Assembly (NCBI GenBank): GCA_029747015.1
Contig: JAKOGI010000443.1
Coordinates: 268,501-332,500, forward strand
Source of the DNA: Carnegiea gigantea
Lineage: Eukaryota; Streptophyta; Magnoliopsida; Caryophyllales; Cactaceae
Direction of reading: 5' to 3'
Length of the DNA stretch: 64,000 bases
Part shown: in pieces, positions 52,113-63,760 of the stretch
Layout of the letters: the number at the start of each line of letters is the position of its first letter
Numbering within the stretch: position 1 is the stretch's first letter
Made by a program: the position numbers and the translations under genes
The notes under the pieces: model-generated
What the model was told of the DNA's origin: nothing
The model's input: only the letters and a program-made list of their open reading frames with translations
Databases searched by the model: none

Positions 52113-53105
52113 GCACTTCTCCCTCTGGGCATCGTCCCAGTGTCTTTGTTCTTCGTTGGCCAATTTTTAGCTATCTTCCCAATGGGAATCTCAATAGCCT
52201 TTTCTACAAATCAAAAGTCCATATGATTTTTAGCAAAGAAAGAATGTAAAATAGATGAAAATGTAACAATAGAGTTACCCCAAGGAATAGCCGAGCCAAA
52301 CCCAGCAGCATAAAGGAAACAATCGAACTCGAATAGCTTTTAATTAAGAAGCCAATTGCTAGGACCTTCGCGATCTTGAGTAATTTGGGATAGACAGAGT
52401 CAACTAGTTGGAAGTAATCAATTTTAGCTTTTTCCTTCTCTCCTGGGATGGCACGAGGCCTATTCCCAAGTCTTATTCGACCCCCTTTTATTCCATATAG
52501 AAATGTCCCAGTTCCCTTTAATCTCCTTGACATACACAAACCAGTGTATCCAACCGTGAACGAAAGAAGTTTTGTCTAAGCTAAATAAGAAACCTGGACG
52601 GTTGACAATACGAAACCAAATTTTCCCTCATTGGCTGCATTATTTTTCTGTATCTTTTGAATGTAGTTGAAAGCAAGGGCTGAGCATTAAACAAATGAGG
52701 TTGCAAGTAGCAGCAAATGAAAAGATGCATGCCCAAGCATTGGGAACAAATTGGGTAACTACAATATTATACGTCTAAAGGATTTCGATGACAACCTTAG
52801 AGAGTCGGAAAATAAGGACCATGCTCTAAGGTTGCTAGATACACCGCGATTAAACCTAACAAAAACTGACTCAACTCAAAAACCCGACCTGAACCCATCT
52901 TAAAATTTTGGTTTTGAATATGACTGTTTGACGTAAACTAGAAATAAACTGTGCACTTTTCTGCCAACTTCATTATTATAAAATATTGTATGCACAACTC
53001 ATAAATAAGACAACTTAAAAAATGGGCATGAATTGTGTGAAATAACAATCTAGTCTTACGAAAATCAATCTAGAATGACACAAATATTAAAATGCGCAGA
53101 TCATA
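52113..53105. other. Unassigned stretch with one open frame
   Basis: A minus-strand frame at 52204-52539 encodes 111 residues: a basic N-terminal half (MCMSRRLKGTGTFLYGIKGG) and a hydrophobic C-terminal half that could span a membrane (FMLLGLARLFLGVTLLLHF). I recognise no family, and there is no supporting context, so it is probably chance. From about 52850 the sequence is rich in AACCCGACCTGAACCC words like those of hAT-type miniature elements. Confidence 0.35.
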
Positions 53106-53662
53106 GCGTTGTCTAGGGCTGGCAGAAATCTGTCCGACCTGATTACCCGAATTTGTCTGACCTAAAAAAATCAGGTACGGTCACAAAATTTATGTCAGAA
53201 TTTAAAATTCATCATGTCCGAATTTAAATCCGGGTTGATCCAAGTTTGAGCATTGGTGTTCGTATTGTTCGGATTTTTGAGCCATTTCAGGTTCGGACAA
53301 ATTTCGACAATCGGGCAACCGGGTTCGAATATCGGACGACTATGTCTATGTGTAATTTTAGTGTAAATTCTTTATAAAATTTTATAAAAACAATTCCGGA
53401 CAACCGGGTTCAAACAATAAAAAATTGGGTTTGGATTCAATCACACAAAATTTCCGCCCGAATGTCCTAAAATCATAACACAAATTCGGACATTCGGACA
53501 ACCGAGTCCGGACATCGGACGTTCGGGTCTAGGTTGGGGTCTGGCCTATGTGTTCGATTTATAATATAGACAGGGTCTGGGTATAAAGTTTTTGTTCGAA
53601 TGTCCGATTTGTTCGGACCCGAATAGACCCGGACCCCAATTTTTGCCAGCCCAAGGGTTATC
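53106..53662. mobile_element. hAT-like non-autonomous element, 541 bp
   Basis: The ends TAGGGCTGGCA (53114) and TGCCAGCCCAA (53654) form an inverted repeat with one mismatch. They are flanked by 8-bp sequences GCGTTGTC (53106-53113) and GGGTTATC (53655-53662), matching at six of eight positions, the target-site size of hAT transposons. The interior is rich in TCGGAC/GTCCGA words in both orientations. A 63-codon frame at 53473-53664 is not a gene. It would depend on a hAT transposase encoded elsewhere. Confidence 0.75.
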
Positions 53663-54330
53663 ATTTTAGTGAAATGAATATGCGTTATAATAATCTAAAA
53701 TTTTTATGTTATAATTGAATGGTGATTGTAATATCTTGTGATTATCCAATATCCTTTTGTCGGGTTTTAATTTTAATTGGTCAAACTATGATACAAGTGT
53801 CGGACAATAGGCCAATCCGTGTTCATCTAATGGTCGACCCACTAATAAAGTGCTCCTGATTAGGTTATGGTAAGCTAATTAGCAAAAATATTGAATTATT
53901 AAATGGGTTACTAATGATGCAAACCGCTATGTCCCATTAACATACTTTAGGCAGGCTAGCCCATCAATGACTTGACCCATGATTAATCGTATTTTAATAT
54001 ACGAATCGACCCACCCAACCGAAATTGGACTCGACCCTTTGCCCACCTATACATAGCGTTCATGCATCATAATGACAAGTTTGCATATTTTTAGTATTCT
54101 TTAAAAAATTACAATTACAATATTTTTTTTTAAGAAATTGGACAATTTTACATACTAAATATACCTAGTTTATAATTTTGACAAAAGATAAATAACCCAC
54201 CAAAAAGGCTCTTTTAAACCCATTGGGTGAACCCGAAACCCACAAGATTGATATATGTCCGCCTATATTTCACCTAAACTTAAAATACAACTGGACCTTA
54301 TTTTACTTGCCCGCCTGAACTGACAGGTCT
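53663..54330. other. Probable older hAT-like sequence around the 541-bp element
   Basis: Words such as CGACCCACTAATAAAG, GACTTGACCCATGATTAA and AACCCATTGGGTGAACCCG, and an end GAACTGACAGGTCTAATT at about 54315-54333, resemble another miniature hAT family. If so, its left part is at about 52850-53100 and the 541-bp element is nested in it. I could not pair its ends. Confidence 0.35.
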
Positions 54331-55533
54331 AATTGCAAGCAACATGATGGAGGGCCCACCACAATGTTGGTGGTCGAACGAATGATCACTCTATGGGGAT
54401 GCTTAAAGGAAAAGTTCAATTAACCAAACTTTGTAACTTCTTAAGCCCATCGTAAAAGAAAGGGTCAACGTAATGGACACTAGGTTTGTCCTCAAGATCG
54501 AACCTAGCGAGACCACTACAAAGGGCCGAATCTGACTTTGGCACATATATATGCAAGCAAATGGACTAGGAAGTGGATTAGGTACAAATACCTCCCATGG
54601 ATATGGCACAAGTCGATCTGACGAATAGGAGTTAAGAGATAGCGAGCTATTGGAACTCTCTTCTAGGAAGTTTGGGTTCTCCCCAAGAAAGTGTTGCAAA
54701 GGCATTGCAGTGAGAGGAGTTGTTAGCTCCTAACCTCAAGTTCGAGATTACTATAGTCACCTAAAGGGTCGATGTTTCAGCCAGATAAGGGACCAAGTGT
54801 GGATCGGCGGAATCATTACTGAAATTATCTCTTCTAAAGTCCAACAAGGGGCTTAAGAAAGATCCTAATGGAAAGGGAAATGAAGACAGAACTATGATAT
54901 AAGAAATTGCTAAGGAAACTGGAGGAAGAACGGAAAGAGAAACGATAGCTTAACGAACATTGAAGTGAAGAAACTCCAACCACCACTTTGTTCTCGAAAT
55001 TTCTCTCTCCAAAAACCTAAGAGGGAGTGCATGAATGAATGTGAAGAATGAGGGGGAGGAAGGGTGTGCATATATACTTGAGCCTAAGGTGGGCATCCAT
55101 GCCTCCTATCCAATGACCAGTGTTCATGCTAGCAGACACTTGTCACGAAATTATAAATAAAAAGGCCAAGTGCAATCAAGTTATAAATGCCATGACCACG
55201 TTTAAGGAAGTTCCTACTCCAACTTGGATTGAGAAAAAACCGAGGTGGGAGAGATTCCTCCCCAACTCAAATCAACTAAGGGATCGAATAGGGAGAAGTA
55301 CTCTCCCCAACTCGAATGGTCCTTAGAAAATCGAGTTTAAGCTATAGCCTCCCCAGGTCAAATCAATGAAGAAACCCAGTTGGCAAAGCAGTTCTTCCCA
55401 ACTCGGACTATTCTTAGAAAAATAGGTTGTGAGAGCCACCTCCTCCACTCATATTCATTTCGATAATCAATTAAGTGGAATAGAATTTCTGAGCCATTAG
55501 AGCAGAGAAGGAGACATTGAAGCCAATGTTCCC
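54331..55533. other. Unassigned stretch, possibly LTR of another retrotransposon
   Basis: Non-repetitive apart from the 55250-55425 array. A minus-strand frame at 54403-54705 (100 codons, Ser/Leu/Pro-rich) has no recognisable domain. The sequence continues beyond the copia element at 58052, since the CCCAACTC word pattern resumes there (CCCCCAATTCGG), so the copia element landed inside it. Confidence 0.4.
55250..55425. repeat. Degenerate 45-48-bp tandem repeat
   Basis: Four units built on CTCCCCAACTCGAAT...CTTAGAAAATCGAG start near 55253, 55299, 55346 and 55393. A fifth partial unit follows the copia insertion at 58053. Confidence 0.65.
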
Positions 55534-56063
55534 TGTTGGATTTATGGCCCAAATCCCTTTTACCGGCTACTTAGAATCTAAGATCATATTGTGTGTTTGA
55601 GATCTTCTATATTATGGAAATTATATTATTTTCATATTTTGGGTTGAAGATTTTTTTCTTTTTTGGAAAGATGAGGTTTGGTGACCAAGATACCGTGGTG
55701 GCTAGGGTTTCCTCATCCTAGCCTTCCTGCCCCTATATAAAGGGGACATACCTAGGATCTAAAATCACTCCAGTACTCATACATACATTGAGAGGTAGAA
55801 GTACTTTGTGAGAGATTACAATAGAGAGGTTGTAATTCTGCTCTTAGATCAAATCACTGTGGTGATTGTGATCGTGTTGTATTCTTCCTGCTCATAGTGA
55901 ATTGTTCTGGTGTTGTCGGCGTCCGTGGTTTTTCCCGCATTGGGTTTTCCACGTTAAATCTCTTGTCTTTTTATTTCTGTTTTCTGTTATTCACTTGAAT
56001 TCTAAATCTCTAACTCATCATATCGCTTCCGCTATTATTGTTGCTCTAATATTATTCCTAACA
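55534..56063 (+). repeat. 5' LTR of the short copia element
   Basis: 530 bp, TGTTGGATTT...TTCCTAACA. A TATA-like CTATATAAAGGGGACA at 55733-55748 is a good promoter candidate and occurs also in the other LTR (57722-57737). Confidence 0.93.
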
Positions 56064-56089
56064 AGTGGTATCAGAGCTTTGGTTATAGG

Positions 56090-57355
56090 ATGTCTTCTAT
56101 CATGAAAGTAGATATTCAGAAATTCGATGGGGAGATTAGTTTTAATCTCTGGAAGGTGCAGATGAGAGCAGTTCTCATTCAGCACGGGTTGTGGAAGGTT
56201 TTGAAGGGACCTCACGTGAAACCTGAGAAGATGACAGAAGAACAGTGGGCTGAAGATGTGAAGAAGAGACGTGGGTCGTTGACGGAGGACGAATGGGAGA
56301 AATTGGAGCTAAAAGCGGTTTCAGCCATACAGTTGTGCTTGGCACCACCTGCGAGAGGTGCTTGATAAGACAACTGCGGTGGATCTTTGGGCTCAACTGG
56401 AGGAACTCTACATGACGAAGAGTCTCGCCAACAAGATCCGTGTGAAGGAAAGGTTGTATACCTTTCGTATGGCTGAAGCTACCCCTGTCCAAAAGTATTT
56501 GAATGAGTTTAACTCTATTCTTGTTGACTTGGAGAGTCTAGATGTGAAAGTTGAGGATGAGGAATAAGGCTATTTTGCTTGTTGTGTCGTTATCCCCTTC
56601 TTATAAACACTTCAAGGAGATTATGCTATATAGTAATTCTAATACTATATCGTTTGAGGATGTTAAGTTAAACCTGTTGTCTAAGGAGAAGTTTGATCTT
56701 GACATTCATGCTGATTTTCCCGAGGGATTAGTAGTAAGGGGTAAAACAACTTAAAAGGGGAATGGTAATAAGAACCGTTCTAAGTCTAAAAATCCTCATA
56801 CCGGGAAGACCTGCAATTATTGTGGTAAATTGCGTCATATTGTTGCTAACTGTTGGCAACTGCAAAAGAAGAGGGAGAAAGAAGAAGATAATTCTCATGA
56901 GCCTGCTGAAACTTCGTTTGCTGAATCTGATTCTGATGGTGACGTTCTGTTTGCTACCTCTACTGAAAGGGGGAGCGACTCTGATTGGATTCTTGATTCT
57001 GGGTGTACCTATCATATATATCCTCACAAGGATTAGTTTTCAACATACGATCCAGTTGACTCAACTGTTGTTCACATCGGCAATAATGCCCAATGTAATG
57101 TAACTGGAATCGGTACTGTTAAAATCAAGATCCATGATGATGTTGTCAGGATTTTATCGAATGTTCTTCACGTTCCTGACTTGAAGTATAACCTCATCTC
57201 TTTGGGCACCCTTGAATCGAAGGGGTGCAAATACTCAACTGAAGGTGGAGTTCTGAAGGTCTCGAAGGGCAGTCAGATTCTACTGAAGGGTTTGAGGCAA
57301 GGAGGCTTCTATGTCTTGCAGGCATCTACTATGACAGGTTATATGAAGAAAGGTT
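56090..57355 (+). pseudogene. gag-protease of the short copia element
   Basis: Starts MSSIMKVDIQKFDGEISFNL at 56090, 13 bp after the primer site. The gag frame runs to 56362, shifts phase near 56350, and continues at 56358-56567 (LWAQLEELYMTKSLANKIRV, a UBN2/gag helix region) and 56567-56754 after another phase change (ISFEDVKLNLLSKEK). The knuckle is CNYCGKLRHIVANC at about 56814-56853 and the protease WILDSGCTYHIYPH at about 56988-57027. After a stop the protease continues (GIGTVKIKIHDD, VLHVPDLKYNLISLGTLE) and reaches the start of GAG-pre-integrase near 57330. Two frameshifts and at least three stops. Confidence 0.88.
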
Positions 57356-57420
57356 AATATAAGTCATCTCCCAGAGCTGAGTTCAAGCATTGCTTGGACT
57401 TAGTTGGCGTACACAGCCAC

Positions 57421-57480
57421 TGAGCGCCCTTCGGGGCATTGCCCCTTGGGGGCCGTCACCCTTCGGGGTGCGATGACGGT
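57421..57480. repeat. GC-rich palindromic block before the 3' LTR
   Basis: It contains CGCCCTTCGGGGC, GCCCCTTGGGGGC and CACCCTTCGGGGTG in 50 bp, each self-complementary or nearly so; the last lies within wider arms CCGTCA/TGACGG. It sits where most of pol is missing, in an otherwise AT-rich element. Confidence 0.8.
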
Positions 57481-57520
57481 GATCGAGAGATAGTGTTGGA
57501 TTTTGGTCCAAGGTGGAGAT

Positions 57521-58051
57521 TGTTGGGTTTATGGCCCAAATCCCTTTTACCGGCTACTTGGAATCTAAGATCATATTGTGTGTTTGAGATCTTCTATATT
57601 ATGGAAATTATATTATTTTCATATTTTGGGTTGAAGATTTTTTTTCTTTTTTGGAAAGATGAGGTTTGGTGACCAAGATACCATGGTGGTTAGGATTTCC
57701 TCATCCTAGCCTTCCTACACCTATATAAAGGGGACATACCTAGGATCTAAAATCACTCCCGTACTCATACATACATTGAGAGGTAGAAGTACTTTGTGAG
57801 AGATTATAATAGAGAGGTTGTAATTCTGCTCTTAGATCAAATCACTATGGTGATTGTGATCGTGTTGTATTCTTCCTGCTCATAGTGAATTGTTCTGGTG
57901 CTGTCGCCGTCTGTGGTTTTTCCTGCATTGGGTTTTCTACGTTAAATCTCTTGTCTTCTTATTTCTGTTTTCTGTTATTCACTTGAATTCTGAATCTCTA
58001 ACTCATCCTATCGCTTCCGCTATTATTGTTGCTCTAATATTATTCCTAACA
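57521..58051 (+). repeat. 3' LTR of the short copia element
   Basis: 531 bp, about 96% identical by eye to the left LTR, ending CCTAACA before TCCCC. Confidence 0.93.
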
Positions 58052-60724
58052 TCCCCCAATTCGGTGAGGCTTCAAATATTAAGAAGAGGAACCGTGCTCA
58101 ACTGAGTTGGCAAGAGAAGCTATTTGCAAAATTTCTTAACCACCAAATTTTGTAAATTACTAAGGTCAAAACTATAAGTATACCCACGGTAAAAAAAAAA
58201 ATGATAAATTCATTGGTACTAAAGTTTTGGATACATGGGAAAAGATGGAAACGTTACAAAATGGAACTATATAAGTTAGATACAAGTAATGCTTCAAGAA
58301 CATAATGCAGAAAAGCTTTGAAACAAGCTAAGTTGCATCACCAGATCAAATACAAAACAAGAAAATACTAGCGACTCAATATTAGGGCATGGAACTTGAG
58401 CCAAGCTTCTTTTCAGCTGGAAGAGATTTCCTCTTCTCTAGTGGAAGAAACCTCACTGGTCAATAGAAGAAGTGCTTGGTTCCTCTTTTGAATGGCCCTT
58501 TTCCTTCTCCATTGGCAAAGCCCTTGGCTTCTCCTCTAGCATGAACTTTCCCTTCTCCTTTGGCAAAGATCTTTTCTTCTCCTTTGAAGGAATCCCTTGA
58601 GGGAGGGAAAGTGAAAAGTGTGAACTTTCACTCTCAACATCTTCACGGTCATCGATAGCATCAAGACTAGCCTCTTGCTTGTGAAACTAAACATGTCGCT
58701 AACTATTTTTGTCCAACCAAATTTCGAAGCTTTCCTAGCAAAATTCTTCCACGGCATCCTTCATATCTTAAGCCATGAAAGTTGAAATGATTCTAACATA
58801 AATCGCCTCTTATAGAATGGAAGTATAGAACATAAGTCAAATAATCTCATGAACACTGACATCGTAAGCATAAGACACTGCCCTAAACTTTACAAAGCTC
58901 GTGCACTATAATGGCCATAGTAATAGGAGAGATCTACGACTAGGGCCTAAAGGTTGCCTACATAGCCTCCCGAAGTCAAATTACAACATATAAACTTGGC
59001 CTCCCCTTCGCTCCCATGAAAATGAAAATTGTGCTTTTCCATTTGATGAAACATAGAAATACAAATAGTCTAAGCAGAAAGAAGTCCTCTTGTCATAACC
59101 CACCAGAAGGGAGGGTTGAGCAAATCCACATCTTACCTAAATATCTCGAAAGACATCCCAATAAGATGTAACTATAAAAAAAAGGGGGATTTTTACCAGC
59201 ATGGGCATTTCTGTTGGTATAAGCCTTTTTCCTATTGATAAAACCTGATGCCAAGAAATACTTATCTGTAACTAAATTGTTGATAAAAGACCTAGGGGTG
59301 AAAGCTTTACTAATAGATATAGAATATCTGTTAGTGAAACTTTTTGCAAGATATTTTATTCTGATTGTAAAAATTATACCAACAACGCCATAGTCTATTG
59401 GTAGATTTTATTGCAACATTAAGATTATGTTGGTATAGCTAATAATGATAGATGACCATGTGCAAAACTAAGATGATTTGTTCATGTTGGTGATAAATCC
59501 TTTATGCAGAGAGTTATGCTTCCCTCATTAATAATATTACTAGTATTTTTTTAATCTGTACCTAAGCATACACATGTGCATAGACAAAAATGACACCTTA
59601 AATACTAACACAAAATAGAAATATCATTTTATTAAAAGAATCAAGAGTGTTATAAAACAGCCTTCCTAATAAAGTTATCTAGAAGTTCAACAATTGTAAG
59701 CGGAAAATATACAAGGGAAGAAACTATGCTTTGAATCTCTCAAATTTTTCAAGGCCTCCGAGCTTTTCGGTAACAACTTTTTCTAATTTTGTTCTTGCAT
59801 AATTTAACCATCTAAGTCATTGAGCACATCATGGAAGCATAAAACAAAATGGCAGACGAACCAGTCGCAAGTAATTTCTTCATCTTAATTTTTCTGGGAT
59901 TTGGTACAACCATAATGATACACGTAATTGAATACATTTTAATTTGCATAACTATAAACTTCACATGGTATACAAGCCTTTCTAACTATTCGTTTGTCCC
60001 CCTAAGAATAACTATCTCAAATCATTATAAACTAATTCTAAAATTATATAAAATGGAACTTGGGAAGGGTTGCTCTCAAATACCAACATCATCATTCACC
60101 ATTGAAGAAGTACAATTTAAATTCAAGAAGAAAGCGAGATGAAACATACATTGGCATCACGACTTTAAGCTAATTAGTTTCCCTGGCATCATTCATCTCC
60201 CATTTAACAAATGCAAACATTTTATAACTATATCCACTGTAAAACAAAAAATGATATGTCAAATTTTCTACAATTGTTAAGTGAAAACTTCAATCTAACT
60301 AATTAGGACCAAAGGGAAAAAGTAGAAAATGACATGTACAAGCGTAGTTAGATGGCTTTATATACAAGTTCTCTGCCTTCGTATTTTTTCTCCCCCCCTA
60401 ATTCCCAACTAGTATCCTTCATCCAAAAATTCTTGATATATATCCTACAGATGTCGGGTTATTGATCTTTTAGTACCTTGACATAGGTGTCATTGATTTT
60501 TCGGGCCTCACTTTTTTGGCTTAATTTTTTAGTACCCTGAGCTATGACATTTGCTACCTTCTGACACCTATTTTAATTTTTTAACACCTCCCGTACTCTT
60601 TCCTTTTTCAATTTTGGTACAAAACTCTTAGAAATTGGAGAAGGACCCTCAGATTTGGGTAAAATATGCAAATAAACTATTTTTAGGGGCTTTTCAGGAA
60701 ATATACCTGTTTTTAACGATTAAA
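58052..60724. other. Unassigned stretch, no gene recognised
   Basis: 58380-58760 is rich in CTTCTCC/GGCAAAG words and holds a 73-codon minus frame (58536-58757) with a Lys/Arg-rich end (LQRRRKDLCQRRRE); a few TTCTCCTTTGGCAAAG-like units repeat near 58500, 58550 and 58575. A plus-strand frame at 59849-60142 encodes 97 residues with one hydrophobic segment (FFILIFLGFGTTIMIHVIEY) and matches no family I know. The remainder is AT-rich. Confidence 0.4.
59166..59480. repeat. Possible solitary CACTA-type end
   Basis: AACTATAAAAAAAAGGGGGA at 59169 differs in one base from a CACTATAAAA terminus. The following 300 bp repeat TTGGTA/TACCAA and TTGATAAAA words in both orientations (59197, 59213, 59238, 59279, 59380, 59397, 59430), as subterminal arrays do. 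No second end was found. Confidence 0.35.
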
Positions 60725-61423
60725 CTTCTTATATTAACTTTACTGTACTAATTATGACAATCTACGACTTATATTATAAGTATTATACTTTCAGGGTTTA
60801 TAGACCCACTATGCTTAGTAAAATAATTAAAACTTAGTTAGAGAGTTTCGATCATTACCTGAACTTAGTCGACATTGGACTCTGGCATTCCTCTAGCTTC
60901 CAAGTTGCAGAGATTGCTAATCTCAACCACACCTTTCTTAGCACAGGCACAGTATAGATTTGTTTCGTTTTCAACCTCGGACCGTAGTCACTAATCAAGT
61001 TCTTCACATTTTAAAGGATAGTGGAACTTTAATTAAGAAACTATAATATTTAGGACATAAGGTTCAATTGAATAACGTTCCCTACTGGGAAACTTGTTTT
61101 GTTGAAAGCTTGAAAGTGGAAATATTAAAATGGAAAGGTTTAGGAGGGACTTAGACTACTAAGACCATCATAGATGCTTGCTCATAGAGAAATACAGAAT
61201 TCCAACTTCTCTTTTGCTCAAGTATGCTCAAATGACCCCTTCTTAGCACTCAGCCTCTCCCTTTGTAGAGGGGATAAGGGTATATAGGATGCCCTAACAG
61301 CTACAATACACATTGCTTGTACACATGGTTACAGTAGACTGCCTTATTTTACAGACTTGACACTTGTCAAAATAGTATAATAAAGGAGCAACCACTTTTC
61401 AGCGCCTTTTCATGATGACAAGA

Positions 61424-61624
61424 CTAGTCATCATTATTGAGATTTTGCATGCCTTCATCTCTAAATAATATCTTCCGAACCATCATTATTCGCATAATCA
61501 TCAAAATCTTCATCATAGTGAAGATGCTCTGGATTCCATTTCTCAAATAATTCAAGAAGATGTTTCTTTCCTCTTTCTTGTAAGAATTTTCCTGCTCCAT
61601 CAAAGAGGTAATCAAAGACATCAT
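61424..61624 (-). pseudogene. C-terminal region of the pararetroviral polyprotein (copy B)
   Basis: 66 codons, acidic and Met/Ile-rich with EERNIFLNYLRN, corresponding to 42330-42530 of copy A. It lies after RNase H in the reading direction. No domain is recognised. Confidence 0.5.
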
Positions 61625-62590
61625 CTGAAGTCACTCCCTTTACCTTCTTATATTCGTAAGCTTATTGTGATAAGCGATAGTAGTGTTTTCGCAATTCATT
61701 ACTGTTTTCCTCATTCAATCAATCCCCAACTTTGATGATAAATGTTGTAAAAACCAATAGCTATTGCTAAGGCAGGATAAGTAACTAATTCTCATCTTCT
61801 AGAAACCATTCTTGCCATCAATCATTAAGATCATCGAAATCAACTATCTAGATGAGATAATGAGCTGGCTTGGCTTTTTCATTTTTATATTCAATTAGTG
61901 CACAATGTACCTCCACGTATACGCATCTATTATTTAGGATTTTGTTGCACCATCAGGAGATGTAAGAATCCAATGGATCCTTCTGAACATGCATTGTTGA
62001 AACTTAGTTAGTTTTGAGAAAAATAGGCACTTTGGATCTGGAAATTCCAGAAAGTTAATTACCATCTCGTATTCCTAGGATTTAATGACGGGGTCGTTTA
62101 GAAAGTTGAAATTTGCCGGGAAACTAACACCACAAGCTCAGACTTATCGGAAAAGTAGATTGTAGTATTCTATGATTCCCAAACATTATATGAATAATTA
62201 TGATAATAGTCGATACAGGCTACAAACCACTTATTGAACCATTTTTCTTGAATATGAGAGCATATTTTTTCTTGGATATCATAAAGACACCTTAGGTAAT
62301 TAACTTATAACTTTAGAAGGGAAAATCTTTGGGCTATTAGATAGGTAGAAGATAGTAGACTAGAGCATGATCTAGTTTTTATATGCAATTTCAAATTATC
62401 TATAAGGACCTTACTAAAAGGAATAACCCATTCTAGTAGTAATGGCATCACATATTAGACTTCCTCCTTTTTCAACAGGAGTTCTGCTCTGATGGTTACC
62501 ATTGGTGAGTTCTTGAGTTAAACTATCTACCAGAAAGTTCTTCAATCCCTGTATATGTTCAATAGAAAAGAAAAACTGGTTAAGCCATAA

Positions 62591-62908
62591 TTACCAACGC
62601 AGGAGTCGCCCTTGTGTTTCCATATTTGATAAATTCTTTTTCACAAAACCAAGTATTCCTTTACAATTAGTTCTAACACTAAAAGGTTTTTGAGCTAAGA
62701 AGATTAAGAATTTTTTAATTCCTCTTTCCTTTTTCATCATGGGATAGTCGCATTCTACCTTATTAAAACTTCCACTACAATATTTACAGAGCTTTTCTCC
62801 TTCTTTGATTTTGAATACCACATTCCAGTGCTTATTATTGGCATCTGTCTCTAGAATTAAATCATCTCCTTCATTAGGAGGACTAAGAACACGAAGATTT
62901 TTACACAT
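62591..62908 (-). pseudogene. Pararetroviral RNase H remnant (copy B)
   Basis: 105 codons with an LETDAN catalytic stretch, KLCKYCSGSFNK, a charged helix and IKKFLIFLAQK, the RNase H order of Caulimoviridae. It is better preserved than the equivalent part of copy A, but one conserved Asp position is changed (N after DA) and the frame starts and ends abruptly. Confidence 0.82.
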
Positions 62909-62999
62909 TTTTTTAAAGTTTTGAATAATTCTTGAATCACTAGGGGTCCATATCCAACCTTCTTCTTCCTTGAGTTTCTACTACAATAGCTTTCTTAGT

Positions 63000-63760
63000 T
63001 TGGCTAAATCTTTAATGAAATCTTAAGCATAGATAAGATATCCAAGAAACCTTTGTAACTGCTTTCTATCTTTAATCTTTTTCAAGAAAATTTCCTATTT
63101 TTTTCTAGAATATGCCTTTGTAGAACAATTTGTCTAGCTTTTATCTCTAGACATAAAAACTCAATCCCTTGTTCAGCATAAATGCACTTGTTCCTTCCAA
63201 GTATAATACCATGATTAATGCATCTTTGGTTGATAGTTAAGACATCATCTTTGTGTTGTACTATGGTTTTGGAAGAGATAAGGATATCAGCGATATAAAC
63301 TACACATCAGTGATTAAGATCTTTGACGATGTTATCCATTCTTCTCCAGAGTATTTGAGGTATATTCTTTAAACCAAATAGCATTACTATCCATTCATAA
63401 TGTCCGTGAGGGGCACTAAATGCGATTAAAGGAATGCTTTCTTCATCTATTTTTATCTACCAGTATCTGCTTTTGCAATCAAGTACTATTTTGTTGGGAA
63501 TGTAACAACCATCAAAGAGAGTATTATCATTAAGCTTTTTATAATTGATCACCATTCTGGCTTTTTCTCTTTTTTCTTCAGCATGATTTCTTGCCATGAT
63601 AGCGGGAATGTTGTGATGACTTTTGCTATTCCTTTCTTTGATTTGTTTCTCAAATTCTTAGATATCCTAGTGTGTATACATCATTTGTTTGACCCGAATA
63701 ATAGTATTGGGAATTAACAAAGTAACTTTTGTAATTATCTTAGCTTTATCCCAAAATTTT
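63000..63760 (-). pseudogene. Pararetroviral reverse transcriptase remnant (copy B)
   Basis: Positionally equal to 43900-44650 of copy A. At the catalytic site (about 63285-63300) one of the two Asp codons is altered, so the active site is lost. No open frame above 60 codons remains. Confidence 0.7.

Larger units (their letters stand above)
55534..58051 (+). mobile_element. Short Ty1/copia element with gag and protease only
   Basis: Two LTRs (55534-56063 and 57521-58051), both beginning TGTTGG and ending CCTAACA, enclose 1457 bp. The primer site TGGTATCAGAGC (56066-56077) lies after the left LTR and a purine tract AAGGTGGAGAT before the right one. The flanks TTCCC and TCCCC differ in one base and probably are the target duplication. 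Integrase, reverse transcriptase and RNase H are absent: the reading goes from protease and GAG-pre-integrase straight to a GC-rich block and the purine tract. This is the layout of TR-GAG elements, which need enzymes from relatives. About 18-20 LTR differences by eye suggest an age similar to the CRM-like element. Confidence 0.93.

Noticed and set aside
52204..52539. Possible organelle-derived or membrane protein gene
   Set aside because: The 111 residues have a basic and a hydrophobic half but I cannot match them to a named organelle gene, and no flanking organelle sequence is seen.
59849..60142. Small secreted or membrane protein gene
   Set aside because: 97 codons with one hydrophobic segment, but no promoter, intron or homology signal and very AT-rich composition.
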